Under the pieces are notes generated by a model. That model saw only the letters and a list, made by a program, of their open reading frames with translations. It made no database searches and had not been told where the DNA came from. From Rodentibacter genomosp. 2 (GTDB lineage Bacteria > Pseudomonadota > Gammaproteobacteria > Enterobacterales > Pasteurellaceae): 64,000 nucleotides of DNA. The stretch covers positions 1 through 64,000 of the forward strand of contig MLHP01000010.1 in assembly GCA_001999425.1 (NCBI GenBank), in the 5' to 3' direction. The stretch's first letter is position 1. Every line of letters begins with the position of its first letter. Of this stretch, positions 37,954 to 47,946 are shown piece after piece. The position numbers and the translations under genes are program-made.

Positions 37954-39540
37954 ATGAAATTCTCTCGAACACTTATCTCATATACTTTAATTTCTGGTTT
38001 AACTGGTTGTTCTGTATCTCCAACAAACTTAACTGAGGATCGATCATACATTGGTTCTACAACTACACATAACTTACCTGCTGTGGAACCTAATCGCGCC
38101 ATTACGAGTTTTAGTGATAGCCTAAATTGTATGGATGGTTTATTGCGACAAAGTAATATCGGTGAAACAGTTGTTGCAGTAAAAAATATTAAAGACCCAT
38201 CCGGTAAAGCTGGTGTTGCTGCGGGTGAAATGATTATGACGGCGTTGTCACAAATGTCTAAAACGAGTGGTGCGTTTAAAGTCGCTGATTTTGAAGTAGA
38301 TCCCTTGAAGCAAGACACCGTTCAAACATTGACCAACTTATTACTTCCAACAGGGGCAATGCAGATCCCCGCGCCTCAGTTATATATTTCAGGAGCCGTG
38401 TCCTATGTGGATCAGAGTGTCCTACGTAAATCAAACAGCATCGGTTTATCCTACAGCGAGAAAGCCGAACTTGGTGCCTCCGGTGATTTAATGACAACGG
38501 CTTTAGGCTTAGAACTTCATATTGGTGATTTCTTAACAAGAACGTTATATCCGGGGATTGATTCTGCCAATGAAATTGTTGCAGCAACGAAAGGGCTTGG
38601 TATTGATAGCGGTGCAAGAATCAATAAAACCGGTGTACAGTTTTCCCTTGAACGTAATTTATCTCAAGGTTTAGGCGGTTCAATGCGTACTTTAGTTGAA
38701 CTTGGTACAATTGAGTTAGTGGGTAAATTATCAAAAGTGCCTTATTGGCAATGTTTATCTCTTGATCAATCACATCCTGAATTCCAGCGCCAGTTACTAG
38801 ATTGGTATGATAGCATGGGGGAAAGCAGTAAGATGAAATTCTTCCAAACCGGATTGAAAAACTTAGGTTATTATAGTGGCAATATCAATGGTCGAAGTTC
38901 CCAAGAATTCCGTCAGGCATTATCTGAATTTCAAAAAGATAATAAAGCAACTCCATCTGGTTTTATTAATTTTGAAAGTTATGAGCGTCTAATGAAAAAC
39001 TATGTTCGTGTTGATGCCAATGGTAATTTCAAAAAAGTCGGCTTAGAACCATCTAATGATGCTGATGATAAGGATAATGAGCCAAGAGAAGGCTATCCTT
39101 ATTTAAATTCTGATAAAGATTCACCGATTAATGTTGGTATGAAATTAAATAAATCGGCTTATCGAAAAGGTGATAATCTTCAATTAGAGGTTGATGTAGA
39201 TCATGACTCGGCTTATTTGGCATGTTTTTATGAAGATGCGAAGAAAAGTATTACACAAATTTACCCCAATCCTATGCAGAAAGAAGGGATGATTTCTAAA
39301 AATAACTCATTAAAAGTGCCTAACTCAGATGCTTTTTCAATTAGCTTAAATGAGAAAGGGAAAGAATCTGTAATGTGCATGGCGTCTTATTACAGTGTGG
39401 CGGATAAATTAACTGATAATTTTGGGGAAGCCTTTAATCCACTTAAAGTTAAGAATATGAACCAATTGTCTGAGCAATTGAAATCAATTTTTGGTGAGGA
39501 TTTAAAAGGAGTCCAAACAGTAAATTACCAAGTTAAATAA
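37954..39540 (+). CDS. CsgG/HfaB-like secretion lipoprotein with extra domains
   Basis: Lipoprotein of 528 residues, lipobox SGLTGC (Cys19). Residues about 30-265 resemble the CsgG/HfaB family: SYIGSTTTHNLPAV, VVAVKNIKDPSGKAGVAAGEMIMTAL, LYISGAVSYVDQSV and TLVELGTIELVGKLSKVPYWQCL. Family members form oligomeric outer-membrane channels that export curli or holdfast-anchor proteins. Unlike E. coli CsgG (277 residues), it continues with a peptidoglycan-binding-like segment (about 285-350: FQTGLKNLGYYSGNINGRSS) and a DUF4384-like domain (about 375-490). I chose the ATG at 37954; a TTG at 37927 would spoil the signal peptide. Confidence 0.8.
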   Translation: MKFSRTLISYTLISGLTGCSVSPTNLTEDRSYIGSTTTHNLPAVEPNRAITSFSDSLNCMDGLLRQSNIGETVVAVKNIKDPSGKAGVAAGEMIMTALSQMSKTSGAFKVADFEVDPLKQDTVQTLTNLLLPTGAMQIPAPQLYISGAVSYVDQSVLRKSNSIGLSYSEKAELGASGDLMTTALGLELHIGDFLTRTLYPGIDSANEIVAATKGLGIDSGARINKTGVQFSLERNLSQGLGGSMRTLVELGTIELVGKLSKVPYWQCLSLDQSHPEFQRQLLDWYDSMGESSKMKFFQTGLKNLGYYSGNINGRSSQEFRQALSEFQKDNKATPSGFINFESYERLMKNYVRVDANGNFKKVGLEPSNDADDKDNEPREGYPYLNSDKDSPINVGMKLNKSAYRKGDNLQLEVDVDHDSAYLACFYEDAKKSITQIYPNPMQKEGMISKNNSLKVPNSDAFSISLNEKGKESVMCMASYYSVADKLTDNFGEAFNPLKVKNMNQLSEQLKSIFGEDLKGVQTVNYQVK

Positions 39541-39562
39541 ATTTGATCGTTGAGAGGTAATA

Positions 39563-40621
39563 ATGTGGAGTAAACATTTGGGAACGAAATTATTGATTTA
39601 TCTTGGTTTAGCCGGCGTGATGGTCTGTCAGGCTGAGGTTGTCATTAATCGCCCAATTATTGAGAAACCGAAAACATTAAGCGAACAAATTGGAGAAGAT
39701 GCCGGTTTTACATTGTCTTCTGCGTATGATAACTACCAACATAAAGATTATGAGACTGCTTACAATGAGTTTGATTTTTTTGTTAAAAAAAATGATATCA
39801 AAGCATTAGTGGCAAATGGCTATTTATTATTTAGTGGATATGTGCCTACGGATTTTGTCAAAGCGTCAGATTACCTAGCCAAAGCGGCTTCTTTTAAATA
39901 TGCAAGAGCAGTTTATTTACAGGCTTTATTAGAAAAACGTAAGCAAAATTCAACTCAATTCAATATTACTGCCGAGCGTTTGATTAACCGAGCTGCCGCC
40001 ATGGGGGACTATGTGGCAGCCAACACGTTAGCAAATTATCACTTTCAAAAAGCTAATTATGCACTGGCTCAACGTTGGAATGAAAAGGCGATTATGTTAG
40101 GAAGTCCGGCTGCAAAAAGAAATCAATCAATGATTTTTAATCGAGCAGAACATACTGTGTCAAACCCTACAATGAACAGAACAGTATCTCAGACACCTAA
40201 TCATGAGCTTATCTCCGAATTAAGAGAGCGCTCAAAAAATGGTGAGGCAAATGCTAGCTATGAGTTAGCTATTCGTTATCACAAAGGAGCAGGGATCGCT
40301 GTTAATTTTGGTGAAGCAATTCGTTTATACCAATTAGCAGCCAAACAAGGCAGCTCGGAAGCAAAAAAAATATTACCAATCTTGCTTTCTAAACAAACAA
40401 CAGGCGGTAATCTTAATAGTATGTGGATGCAAGAAATGTCTAATATGCTGCCAAATCCGGTTATCGTTAATACAAATAATTCAGGGCTTGGTTCAATGTC
40501 GAATGAACCACGTGTACCAAATCATGAATATTTGGATATCGAGAAAGGCGCTTCTGCCATTCACGTTCTTGAAGAAGATGATCCTTTAGATGGGCTTTTG
40601 CGTTTATCGCCACATCATTAA
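39563..40621 (+). CDS. Exported Sel1-like repeat protein
   Basis: Protein of 352 residues with a signal peptide (about 1-24, ending CQA). A helical, TPR/Sel1-like body follows: repeats around AVYLQALLEKRKQ and AANTLANYHFQKANYALAQRWNEKA, and a clear Sel1 motif ANASYELAIRYHKGAG...AIRLYQLAAKQGSSEAKK at about 225-272. The tail is acidic and low-complexity. It sits 22 bases after the CsgG-like gene (ribosome site GAGAGG), so is co-translated with it. A periplasmic scaffold or chaperone for the exporter is plausible; no direct evidence. Confidence 0.75.
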   Translation: MWSKHLGTKLLIYLGLAGVMVCQAEVVINRPIIEKPKTLSEQIGEDAGFTLSSAYDNYQHKDYETAYNEFDFFVKKNDIKALVANGYLLFSGYVPTDFVKASDYLAKAASFKYARAVYLQALLEKRKQNSTQFNITAERLINRAAAMGDYVAANTLANYHFQKANYALAQRWNEKAIMLGSPAAKRNQSMIFNRAEHTVSNPTMNRTVSQTPNHELISELRERSKNGEANASYELAIRYHKGAGIAVNFGEAIRLYQLAAKQGSSEAKKILPILLSKQTTGGNLNSMWMQEMSNMLPNPVIVNTNNSGLGSMSNEPRVPNHEYLDIEKGASAIHVLEEDDPLDGLLRLSPHH

Positions 40622-40656
40622 TTATTCACTCTAAACAAGTAGGAAGGAGAGTAAAA

Positions 40657-41196
40657 ATGAAATTTATGCGTACGAAACTTGCAATTGTATTTTTAGGTTT
40701 TTCTGCAGTCGCTTTTCAGACTCAAGCGGATAATAATCAATCTGTATCGGTGAAAGGCACAATTATTAATAGTGCTAGTGATGGCGGAGAATCTGTGCAA
40801 AATATTGCTGGTAAAAAAAGCAAAGTAGTAAATGGTACTATCATTACGCATAATGGAAAGACTGTAGTTTCATCGGAACATGTAGCCGACATTGAAAATG
40901 TTCATATGAATGCGACTCTAAAAGGGAAAGATTATTCCGGTCAAAGTTTAGTCGGAGCTGTTTTTACTAATTCAGATTTATCTCATGCAAATTTTAGTAA
41001 TGCGAATCTCCAAGGTGCAGACTTTACTAACACTCAGTTAAAAGGTGCTAATTTTAACCATGCTAATCTGAAGGGGGCTAATCTAACCAATGCTAATTTA
41101 GAGGATGCCGATCTATCCCATGCAAATTTAAAAGGTGCAACGAGAGTAAATATCAATACACAAGGTGCGAAAACAAAAGGCACGATTTGGAAATAA
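40657..41196 (+). CDS. Secreted pentapeptide-repeat protein with fibre motif
   Basis: Protein of 179 residues: signal peptide 1-24 (ending TQA), then DNNQSVSVKGTIINSASDGG (25-44), which is nearly the repeat unit of protein A. After a linker, about 15 pentapeptide repeats A(N/D)LXX run from about residue 95 to 165 (for example LKGANLTNANLEDADLSHAN), predicting a quadrilateral beta-helix. The shared N-terminal motif ties it to the fibre-like subunits as a possible cap, adhesin or nucleator. Last gene of the locus, ribosome site AGGAAGGAG. Confidence 0.75.
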   Translation: MKFMRTKLAIVFLGFSAVAFQTQADNNQSVSVKGTIINSASDGGESVQNIAGKKSKVVNGTIITHNGKTVVSSEHVADIENVHMNATLKGKDYSGQSLVGAVFTNSDLSHANFSNANLQGADFTNTQLKGANFNHANLKGANLTNANLEDADLSHANLKGATRVNINTQGAKTKGTIWK

Positions 41197-41224
41197 CCGG
41201 GTTTCCTCTTATTTAAACTTGTTT

Positions 41225-41252
41225 AAAGCAGGTGATTAAACGCCTGCTTTTT
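41225..41252 (+). terminator. Terminator after curli-like locus
   Basis: AAAGCAGG (41225-41232) and CCTGCTTT (41243-41250) form an 8-bp stem with a 10-base loop followed by T's. Confidence 0.8.
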
Positions 41253-41264
41253 ATTTCTAAAAAA

Positions 41265-41280
41265 AAGCAAACGTTTGCTT
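41265..41280. promoter_or_regulatory. PurR box of purC
   Basis: AAGCAAACGTTTGCTT is a perfect 16-bp palindrome matching the PurR core GCAAACGTTTGC, 58 bases before the purC start. Purine repression of purC is established in relatives. An uptake signal follows at 41284-41292. Confidence 0.88.
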
Positions 41281-41337
41281 AAAAAGTGCGGTACAATATG
41301 CACCAGTTTTTTACAGCGATAAAAAAAGGTGTAAACC

Positions 41338-42204
41338 ATGACACAACAAATTCTCAGTCTGAAAAAAATCTACTCAGGCAAAGTGCGTGATCTTTATGAA
41401 ATTGATGATAAGCGAATGTTGATGGTCGCTACAGATCGACTCTCGGCATTTGATGTGATTTTAGATGATCCCATTCCACGAAAAGGTGAGATTCTGACAC
41501 AAATTTCTAATTTTTGGTTTAATCAATTAGTGCATATTATGCCAAATCATTTCACCGGTGATTCGGTTTATGATGTGCTGCCAAAAGAAGAAGCGGATTT
41601 AGTGAAAGATCGTGCCGTGGTTTGTAAACGTTTGAATCCGATTAAAATTGAATCTATTGTGCGTGGCTATTTAACCGGAAGCGGGTTAAAAGATTATCAA
41701 CAAACGGGGACGATTTGCGGTTTGAAACTGCCGGAAGGTTTGGTAGAAGCAAGTAAATTACCAGAGCCTATTTTTACTCCTTCAAGTAAAGAGGAAGTGG
41801 GAAACCACGATATTAATATCAGCTATGAGGAATGTGAAAAATTAATTGGCGCAGATTTGGCGGCACAAGTAAAAGAAAAAGCCATTGCGCTTTATACGGC
41901 AGCGGCGGAATATGCCCTCACCAAAGGCATCATTATTTGTGATACGAAGTTTGAATTCGGCTTGGATGAAAAGGGTACGTTAACGCTGATGGATGAAGTA
42001 TTAACGCCAGATTCTAGCCGTTTTTGGTCGATTGATACTTACCAAGAAGGTACAAATCCCCCTTCCTTTGATAAACAATTTGTACGTGACTGGCTAGAAA
42101 ATAGCGGTTGGAACAAACAACCTCCGGCTCCTAGAGTGCCTACCGATGTTATTGAAAAGACGGTAGCGAAATACCAAGAAGCCTTGGATCTTTTAACTCA
42201 GTAA
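41338..42204 (+). CDS. purC: SAICAR synthetase
   Basis: Ligates aspartate to CAIR in purine synthesis (phosphoribosylaminoimidazole-succinocarboxamide synthase). It has 288 residues, the longer form seen in Haemophilus rather than the 237-residue E. coli form. Signature pieces are YSGKVRDLYEID, ATDRLSAFDVIL and the C-terminal LTLMDEVLTPDSSRFWSID. Monocistronic between a PurR box and a terminator. Confidence 0.97.
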   Translation: MTQQILSLKKIYSGKVRDLYEIDDKRMLMVATDRLSAFDVILDDPIPRKGEILTQISNFWFNQLVHIMPNHFTGDSVYDVLPKEEADLVKDRAVVCKRLNPIKIESIVRGYLTGSGLKDYQQTGTICGLKLPEGLVEASKLPEPIFTPSSKEEVGNHDINISYEECEKLIGADLAAQVKEKAIALYTAAAEYALTKGIIICDTKFEFGLDEKGTLTLMDEVLTPDSSRFWSIDTYQEGTNPPSFDKQFVRDWLENSGWNKQPPAPRVPTDVIEKTVAKYQEALDLLTQ

Positions 42205-42212
42205 TTTTTATT

Positions 42213-42239
42213 ATCCCTGCCTAAACAGCAGGGATTTTT
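42213..42239 (+). terminator. Terminator after purC
   Basis: ATCCCTGC (42213-42220) and GCAGGGAT (42228-42235) form an 8-bp stem followed by T's. Confidence 0.85.
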
Positions 42240-42351
42240 ATGAATGAAAAGCAAATAATCAGAATCTAGAAATTGTCTGACGAATATCGAAAATCACTAG
42301 ACAAGCGGCAAAAGTGCGGTTATATTTATTTGCTTTTTTATTCAAATTAAA

Positions 42352-42365
42352 TGATTAAATATTCA
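42352..42365. promoter_or_regulatory. ARG box upstream of argG
   Basis: TGATTAAATATTCA fits the ArgR half-site pair TGAAT-N4-ATTCA with one mismatch, 27 bases before the argG start. A further ATTCA half-site lies just upstream (about 42340). Binding of ArgR is inferred. Confidence 0.5.
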
Positions 42366-42370
42366 ATTGA

Positions 42371-43726
<1,356 letters not shown>

Positions 43727-43742
43727 CATTGAATTGAGATGA

Positions 43743-43766
43743 ATAACCGCACAAAAGTGCGGTTAT
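43743..43766. terminator. Bidirectional uptake-signal terminator, argG/ribA
   Basis: ATAACCGCAC-AAAA-GTGCGGTTAT is a perfect 10-bp stem with tetraloop between convergent genes. The uptake signal is on the right arm. Confidence 0.85.
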
Positions 43767-43773
43767 ATTTTGT

Positions 43774-44433
43774 TTATTTTTTATTAAGCATTACTTCTTC
43801 TTGGCAATGTGGGCAATTCATTAGATGTTCTTCATTGTTATGTACAATGTAATGTCCCATTTTTTTCGCTTTTGTATCTAAATATTTTGTATTGTAGCGA
43901 TTTTCGCCAACATTTAGCGGCACACGCTCAACGACATTAATTCCGGCTTTTTTCATCGTTTCCACTTTTTCAGGATTGTTTGTCATTAAACGCACTTTTT
44001 TTACACCCAATAATTCAAATATATCGGCACAAACTTCAAAATTACGTTCATCTGCTTTAAAACCTAGAGCGAGGTTCGCTTCAATCGTATCCATTCCTTG
44101 ATCTTGGAGTGAATAAGCACGAATTTTATTAATTAAGCCGATACCACGCCCTTCTTCACGGTGATAAATTAACACACCACGCCCTTCTTCCTTAATTTGA
44201 CGAAGTGCGGTAGCAAGTTGGAAACCGCAGTCGCATTTTAAACTATGCAGGGCATCACCGGTTAAGCATTCGGAATGAATTCGGGCTAAAACAGGCTCAT
44301 CGCTGTTTGAAATATCGCCCATTACTAACGCAACATGTTCTTTTTTCGTATCAGGAAATTCAAACCCTACCATTTTAAAAATACCGTATTCAGTAGGTAA
44401 ATTGGCTTGAGCAACCAGCTGAATTTTTGTCAT
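43774..44433 (-). CDS. ribA: GTP cyclohydrolase II
   Basis: Opens GTP to the diaminopyrimidine precursor of riboflavin. Zinc ligands C56, C67 and C69 lie in [16 protein letters not shown], and [18 protein letters not shown] is the GTP/active-site loop. It is 219 residues against 196 in E. coli. The extra C-terminus contains a CPHC motif (C207, C210), suggesting an added metal-binding tail. No FMN riboswitch fits in the 67-base gap upstream. One uptake signal lies inside. Confidence 0.95.
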   Translation of the reverse strand: MTKIQLVAQANLPTEYGIFKMVGFEFPDTKKEHVALVMGDISNSDEPVLARIHSECLTGDALHSLKCDCGFQLATALRQIKEEGRGVLIYHREEGRGIGLINKIRAYSLQDQGMDTIEANLALGFKADERNFEVCADIFELLGVKKVRLMTNNPEKVETMKKAGINVVERVPLNVGENRYNTKYLDTKAKKMGHYIVHNNEEHLMNCPHCQEEVMLNKK

Positions 44434-44500
44434 AAGCTATCCTTATTCATTTTCATTTCTGCTAAAATGCGCACTTTATTCTAATTATTAAGGGGTGGGC

Positions 44501-45220
44501 ATGTTTAAGAGGCTGTCATTATATACGTTATTACTTTGTCTTGTACCGTTTTTTATGTGGGGATTTTCCTATCAATGGCATGGCAATGAACAATTAACGG
44601 AGGCAGATTATTGGCTTTATTTGCTTACTGAAACCGGTAGCGTACCTTATGCTTTGATTACCTGTGGTGTGTTTGCTGTTATTTTTGGCTTTTTGTTTAA
44701 AAGTCGTAAACAGTGGATGTTAGGGGTGGTTGTGATGGCATTTTCCGTTATCGCTACTCAAGCGGTAAAAACGGGATTAAAGGCGATGTTTAAAGAACCG
44801 CGCCCGTTTACGGTATATCTAGCGGAACAAACGAATCAAACAACAGAAAAATTTTATGAACATGACCGCACTCAGCGGGCAATTATTGCAAAAAACTTTT
44901 ATTCTACGCAGCCAAATACACCAGCTTGGCTAGTGAACCATTATGAGAATGAAACCGGCTATGCTTTCCCGTCGGGACATACCATTTTTGCTGCTACTTG
45001 GTTAATGCTTGCCGTTGGATTTACTCAATTATTAGGCAATCGTTCGTGGAAAGCTAAATTGCTGGTAGGTGCAATGGCAGTGTGGAGTTTGCTTATGCTG
45101 ATTAGCCGTGTGCGTCTTGGTATGCATTATCCGATAGATCTTTTTGTTGCAACGATTTTTGCCTGGCTGGTGAATCTGGTTATTTTTGGTTTTTTACAGA
45201 AAAAACGATCTTCGTCATAA
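44501..45220 (+). CDS. pgpB: PAP2 phosphatase, PgpB-like
   Basis: Inner-membrane lipid phosphatase acting on phosphatidylglycerophosphate or undecaprenyl pyrophosphate. It has 239 residues and about six membrane segments. The three catalytic motifs are visible: K-x6-RP in KAMFKEPRPF, PSGHT in YAFPSGHTIFAATW, and SR-x5-H-x3-D in SRVRLGMHYPIDL. The ATG at 44501 follows AGGGG; a GTG six bases earlier overlaps the ribosome site. Divergent from ribA. Confidence 0.9.
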   Translation: MFKRLSLYTLLLCLVPFFMWGFSYQWHGNEQLTEADYWLYLLTETGSVPYALITCGVFAVIFGFLFKSRKQWMLGVVVMAFSVIATQAVKTGLKAMFKEPRPFTVYLAEQTNQTTEKFYEHDRTQRAIIAKNFYSTQPNTPAWLVNHYENETGYAFPSGHTIFAATWLMLAVGFTQLLGNRSWKAKLLVGAMAVWSLLMLISRVRLGMHYPIDLFVATIFAWLVNLVIFGFLQKKRSSS

Positions 45221-45289
45221 CAGAAAAATTTAAGTGCGGTTAAAATTAACCGAGATTTTAACCGCGCAGTTTTAGAAAAGGAGCCGATT

Positions 45290-46204
45290 ATGTACTATGG
45301 GTTAGATATTGGCGGTACAAAAATTGAACTTGCCGTATTTAATGAGAAACTAGAAAAACTGTATTCCGAACGAGTGCCGACGCCTAAAACGGATTATGAC
45401 GAATGGCTGAATGTGATTGCGGATTTAGTCAATCGTGCCGACGAGCAATTTGGTGAATGTGGTACGGTTGGATTAGGGGTGCCGGGATTTGTAAATCAAC
45501 AAACAGGGCTTGCGGAAATTACCAATATTCGTGTTGCCGATGGTAAGCCGATTTTACGTGATCTTTCTGCGCGTTTGGGGCGTGAAGTGCGGGCGGAAAA
45601 TGATGCAAATTGTTTTGCTTTATCTGAAGCATGGGATGAGGAAAACCAACAATATCCCACTGTACTTGGATTGATTCTCGGTACAGGATTTGGCGGCGGT
45701 TTTGTGCTGAATGGAAAAGTCCATTCCGGTCAAGTCGGTATGGCTGGTGAACTTGGGCATTTGCAATTAAATTATCATGCGTTGAAATTATTAGGTTGGG
45801 ATAAAGCCCCGATTTATGACTGTGGCTGCGGTAATAACGCGTGCTTAGATACCTATCTTTCCGGTCGTGGTTTTGAAATGCTGTACCATGATCTCAAAGG
45901 GGAAAAGCTGTCTGCCCGTGAAATTATCGATGCCTTTTATCGAGGTAAAGAAAGTGCGGTCGATTTTGTGAATCTTTTTGTTGAATTAGCGGCTATTTCT
46001 ATCGGTAATATTATCACGGCATTTGACCCACATATGATTGTATTAGGCGGCGGTCTATCTAATTTTGATTATTTATATGAAGCGTTGCCGAAAGCTTTAC
46101 CGCCTCATTTAATGCGTACTGCGAAAGTACCGCCGATCAAAAAAGCCAAACATGGTGATTCCGGCGGTGTTCGTGGTGCGGCGGCATTATTTTTAACTAA
46201 ATAA
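45290..46204 (+). CDS. nagK: N-acetyl-D-glucosamine kinase
   Basis: ROK-family kinase of 304 residues that makes GlcNAc-6-phosphate from free GlcNAc, for example from recycled peptidoglycan. The N-terminal ATP motif is [13 protein letters not shown]. The catalytic region is [14 protein letters not shown], and the zinc motif [16 protein letters not shown] is diagnostic of ROK kinases. Ribosome site AAGGAG. Uptake signals lie upstream and in the gene near 45951. Confidence 0.93.
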   Translation: MYYGLDIGGTKIELAVFNEKLEKLYSERVPTPKTDYDEWLNVIADLVNRADEQFGECGTVGLGVPGFVNQQTGLAEITNIRVADGKPILRDLSARLGREVRAENDANCFALSEAWDEENQQYPTVLGLILGTGFGGGFVLNGKVHSGQVGMAGELGHLQLNYHALKLLGWDKAPIYDCGCGNNACLDTYLSGRGFEMLYHDLKGEKLSAREIIDAFYRGKESAVDFVNLFVELAAISIGNIITAFDPHMIVLGGGLSNFDYLYEALPKALPPHLMRTAKVPPIKKAKHGDSGGVRGAAALFLTK

Positions 46205-46210
46205 TCTTTT

Positions 46211-46240
46211 AAAGGCGTATATTTTCTCTATGCGCCTTTT
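46211..46240 (+). terminator. Terminator after nagK
   Basis: AAAGGCG (46211-46217) and CGCCTTT (46233-46239) form a stem followed by T-rich sequence. Confidence 0.7.
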
Positions 46241-46369
46241 ATTTTTATCTAATAAGTGTTTATTTTTATTAGATAACATCTTTTTAAATGCATTTATTTT
46301 TAGATAAATATCGCTTTTTTTATTCTTCTTCACTACAATCCTGTCTTCATTTTTATTTAAGGAAATTCT

Positions 46370-47803
46370 ATGGAACTAATTACTTCTTTAGAACGGTTCT
46401 TAACGTGGATTGTTGAACATTTTGATGAACCGTTATGGAACCTGACAATTATCGTTTTACTTGGTGTAGGTCTGTTTTTTACCATTACTACCGGCTTTGT
46501 ACAATTACGGTTATTTCCTGTCAGTATTCGAGAAATGTGGTTTGGACGAGCCGCTGAGGGAAATTCTTTAACACCGTTTCAAGCTTTCGCTACAGGATTG
46601 GCGAGCCGTGTTGGGGTAGGCAATATTGGCGGTGTTGCAACCGCTATTGCGCTCGGTGGAGAAGGGGCAGTGTTTTGGATGTGGGTGACTGCTTTTATTG
46701 GGATGTCGAGTGCCTTTGCGGAATCTACCTTGGCACAGCTATTTAAAGTTCAAGATAAAGACGGCTCATTTCGTGGCGGGCCCGCTTATTATATGGTACA
46801 AGGGCTGAAGTCACGCAGTATGGCAGTAGCATTTGCCATCGCCCTTATTTTTACTTTCGGTTTTGCGTTCAATTCTGTGCAATCGAATGCTATTGTGGAA
46901 GCAACGCATAATGCTTGGGATTGGCAGGGTGAGTATGTCGGTATTGCGTTAGTTATTTTAACAGCAGCTATTATTTTTGGCGGTATCAAACGTATTGCCG
47001 TGATTTCCAGCAGTCTAGTACCCATGATGGCGTTATTTTACTTAATTATGGCGGTCATTATTCTTGGTATGAATATTGAGATGGTGCCAACCGTCGTGGG
47101 TAACATTATCAAAAGTGCCTTTACTTTTGATGCAGCGGCAGGCGGCTTTTTTGGTGCTATGGTTTCTAAGGCGATGATGATGGGGATTAAACGTGGTTTA
47201 TTTTCCAATGAAGCCGGTATGGGATCTGCGCCTAATGCGGCAGCGGCTGCCCATGTGAAACATCCTGTTAGCCAAGGTTTAGTCCAAATGTTAGGCGTAT
47301 TTGTGGACACCATGATGGTGTGTACTTGTACTGCAGTAGTGATTTTGCTTTCAAATAATTATGGCAGTGAAGAACTCAAAAGTATTTCTCTCACACAAAA
47401 CGCCTTGCAATATCATGTAGGTGAATTTGGCTTGCATTTCCTTGCATTTATCTTATTGCTTTTTGCTTATTCTTCAATTATTGGTAACTATGCTTACGCA
47501 GAAAGTAATATCCGTTTTATTAAAAATAAACCTTGGTTTGTGTTGTTATTCCGTTTAACGGTTCTGTTTTTCGTTTATTTCGGTGCGGTGCGTTCAGGCA
47601 ATGTGGTATGGAATTTTGCCGATACGGTGATGGCTGTGATGGCAATTCTGAATTTGGTGGCAATCGTGCTACTTTCACCAATTGTGTGGAAATTACTGAA
47701 AGATTATCAACGTCAACTTAAAGCTGGAAAAACACCGGAATTTAAAATTGAAGATTATCCGGAATTGAAAAAACGGGTGTTTGAACAGCAAACTTGGAAA
47801 TAA
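46370..47803 (+). CDS. Alanine/glycine:cation symporter (AGCS)
   Basis: Inner-membrane amino-acid:Na+ symporter of the AGCS (SSF-fold, DAACS-like) family. It is 477 residues with about ten membrane segments. Family signatures are PFQAFATGLASRVGVGNIGGVATAIALGG and GLFSNEAGMGSAPNAAAAAHVKHP, typical of AlsT/DagA/YaaJ. Alanine or glycine is the likely substrate by family. Ribosome site AAGGAAA. It stands alone and ends before a shared uptake-signal terminator. Confidence 0.92.
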   Translation: MELITSLERFLTWIVEHFDEPLWNLTIIVLLGVGLFFTITTGFVQLRLFPVSIREMWFGRAAEGNSLTPFQAFATGLASRVGVGNIGGVATAIALGGEGAVFWMWVTAFIGMSSAFAESTLAQLFKVQDKDGSFRGGPAYYMVQGLKSRSMAVAFAIALIFTFGFAFNSVQSNAIVEATHNAWDWQGEYVGIALVILTAAIIFGGIKRIAVISSSLVPMMALFYLIMAVIILGMNIEMVPTVVGNIIKSAFTFDAAAGGFFGAMVSKAMMMGIKRGLFSNEAGMGSAPNAAAAAHVKHPVSQGLVQMLGVFVDTMMVCTCTAVVILLSNNYGSEELKSISLTQNALQYHVGEFGLHFLAFILLLFAYSSIIGNYAYAESNIRFIKNKPWFVLLFRLTVLFFVYFGAVRSGNVVWNFADTVMAVMAILNLVAIVLLSPIVWKLLKDYQRQLKAGKTPEFKIEDYPELKKRVFEQQTWK

Positions 47804-47915
47804 CGGTATGATGTCGCAAATATATAGGGTAGTAATTTTACCGAGAGGTAGGAACACACACCTTTCAAATAAACCTTAAATGAGATTTGTACAACATATA
47901 ATGTTGAGAAATAGT

Positions 47916-47946
47916 AAAGTGCGGTCAAAATTGACCGCACTTTTTT
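47916..47946. terminator. Bidirectional uptake-signal terminator
   Basis: AAAGTGCGGTCAA (47916-47928) and TTGACCGCACTTT (47931-47943) form a perfect 13-bp stem with T's at the right and A's at the left. It serves the convergent symporter and bcr genes. Confidence 0.9.

Noticed and set aside
37740-38318. 192-codon minus-strand open frame across the CsgG-like gene start
   Set aside because: It spans two signal-peptide genes on the other strand, has no ribosome site, and its predicted protein is hydrophobic only because of the complementary codons.
44434-44500. FMN riboswitch upstream of ribA
   Set aside because: The gap to the divergent pgpB gene is only 67 bases and lacks the conserved RFN-element segments.
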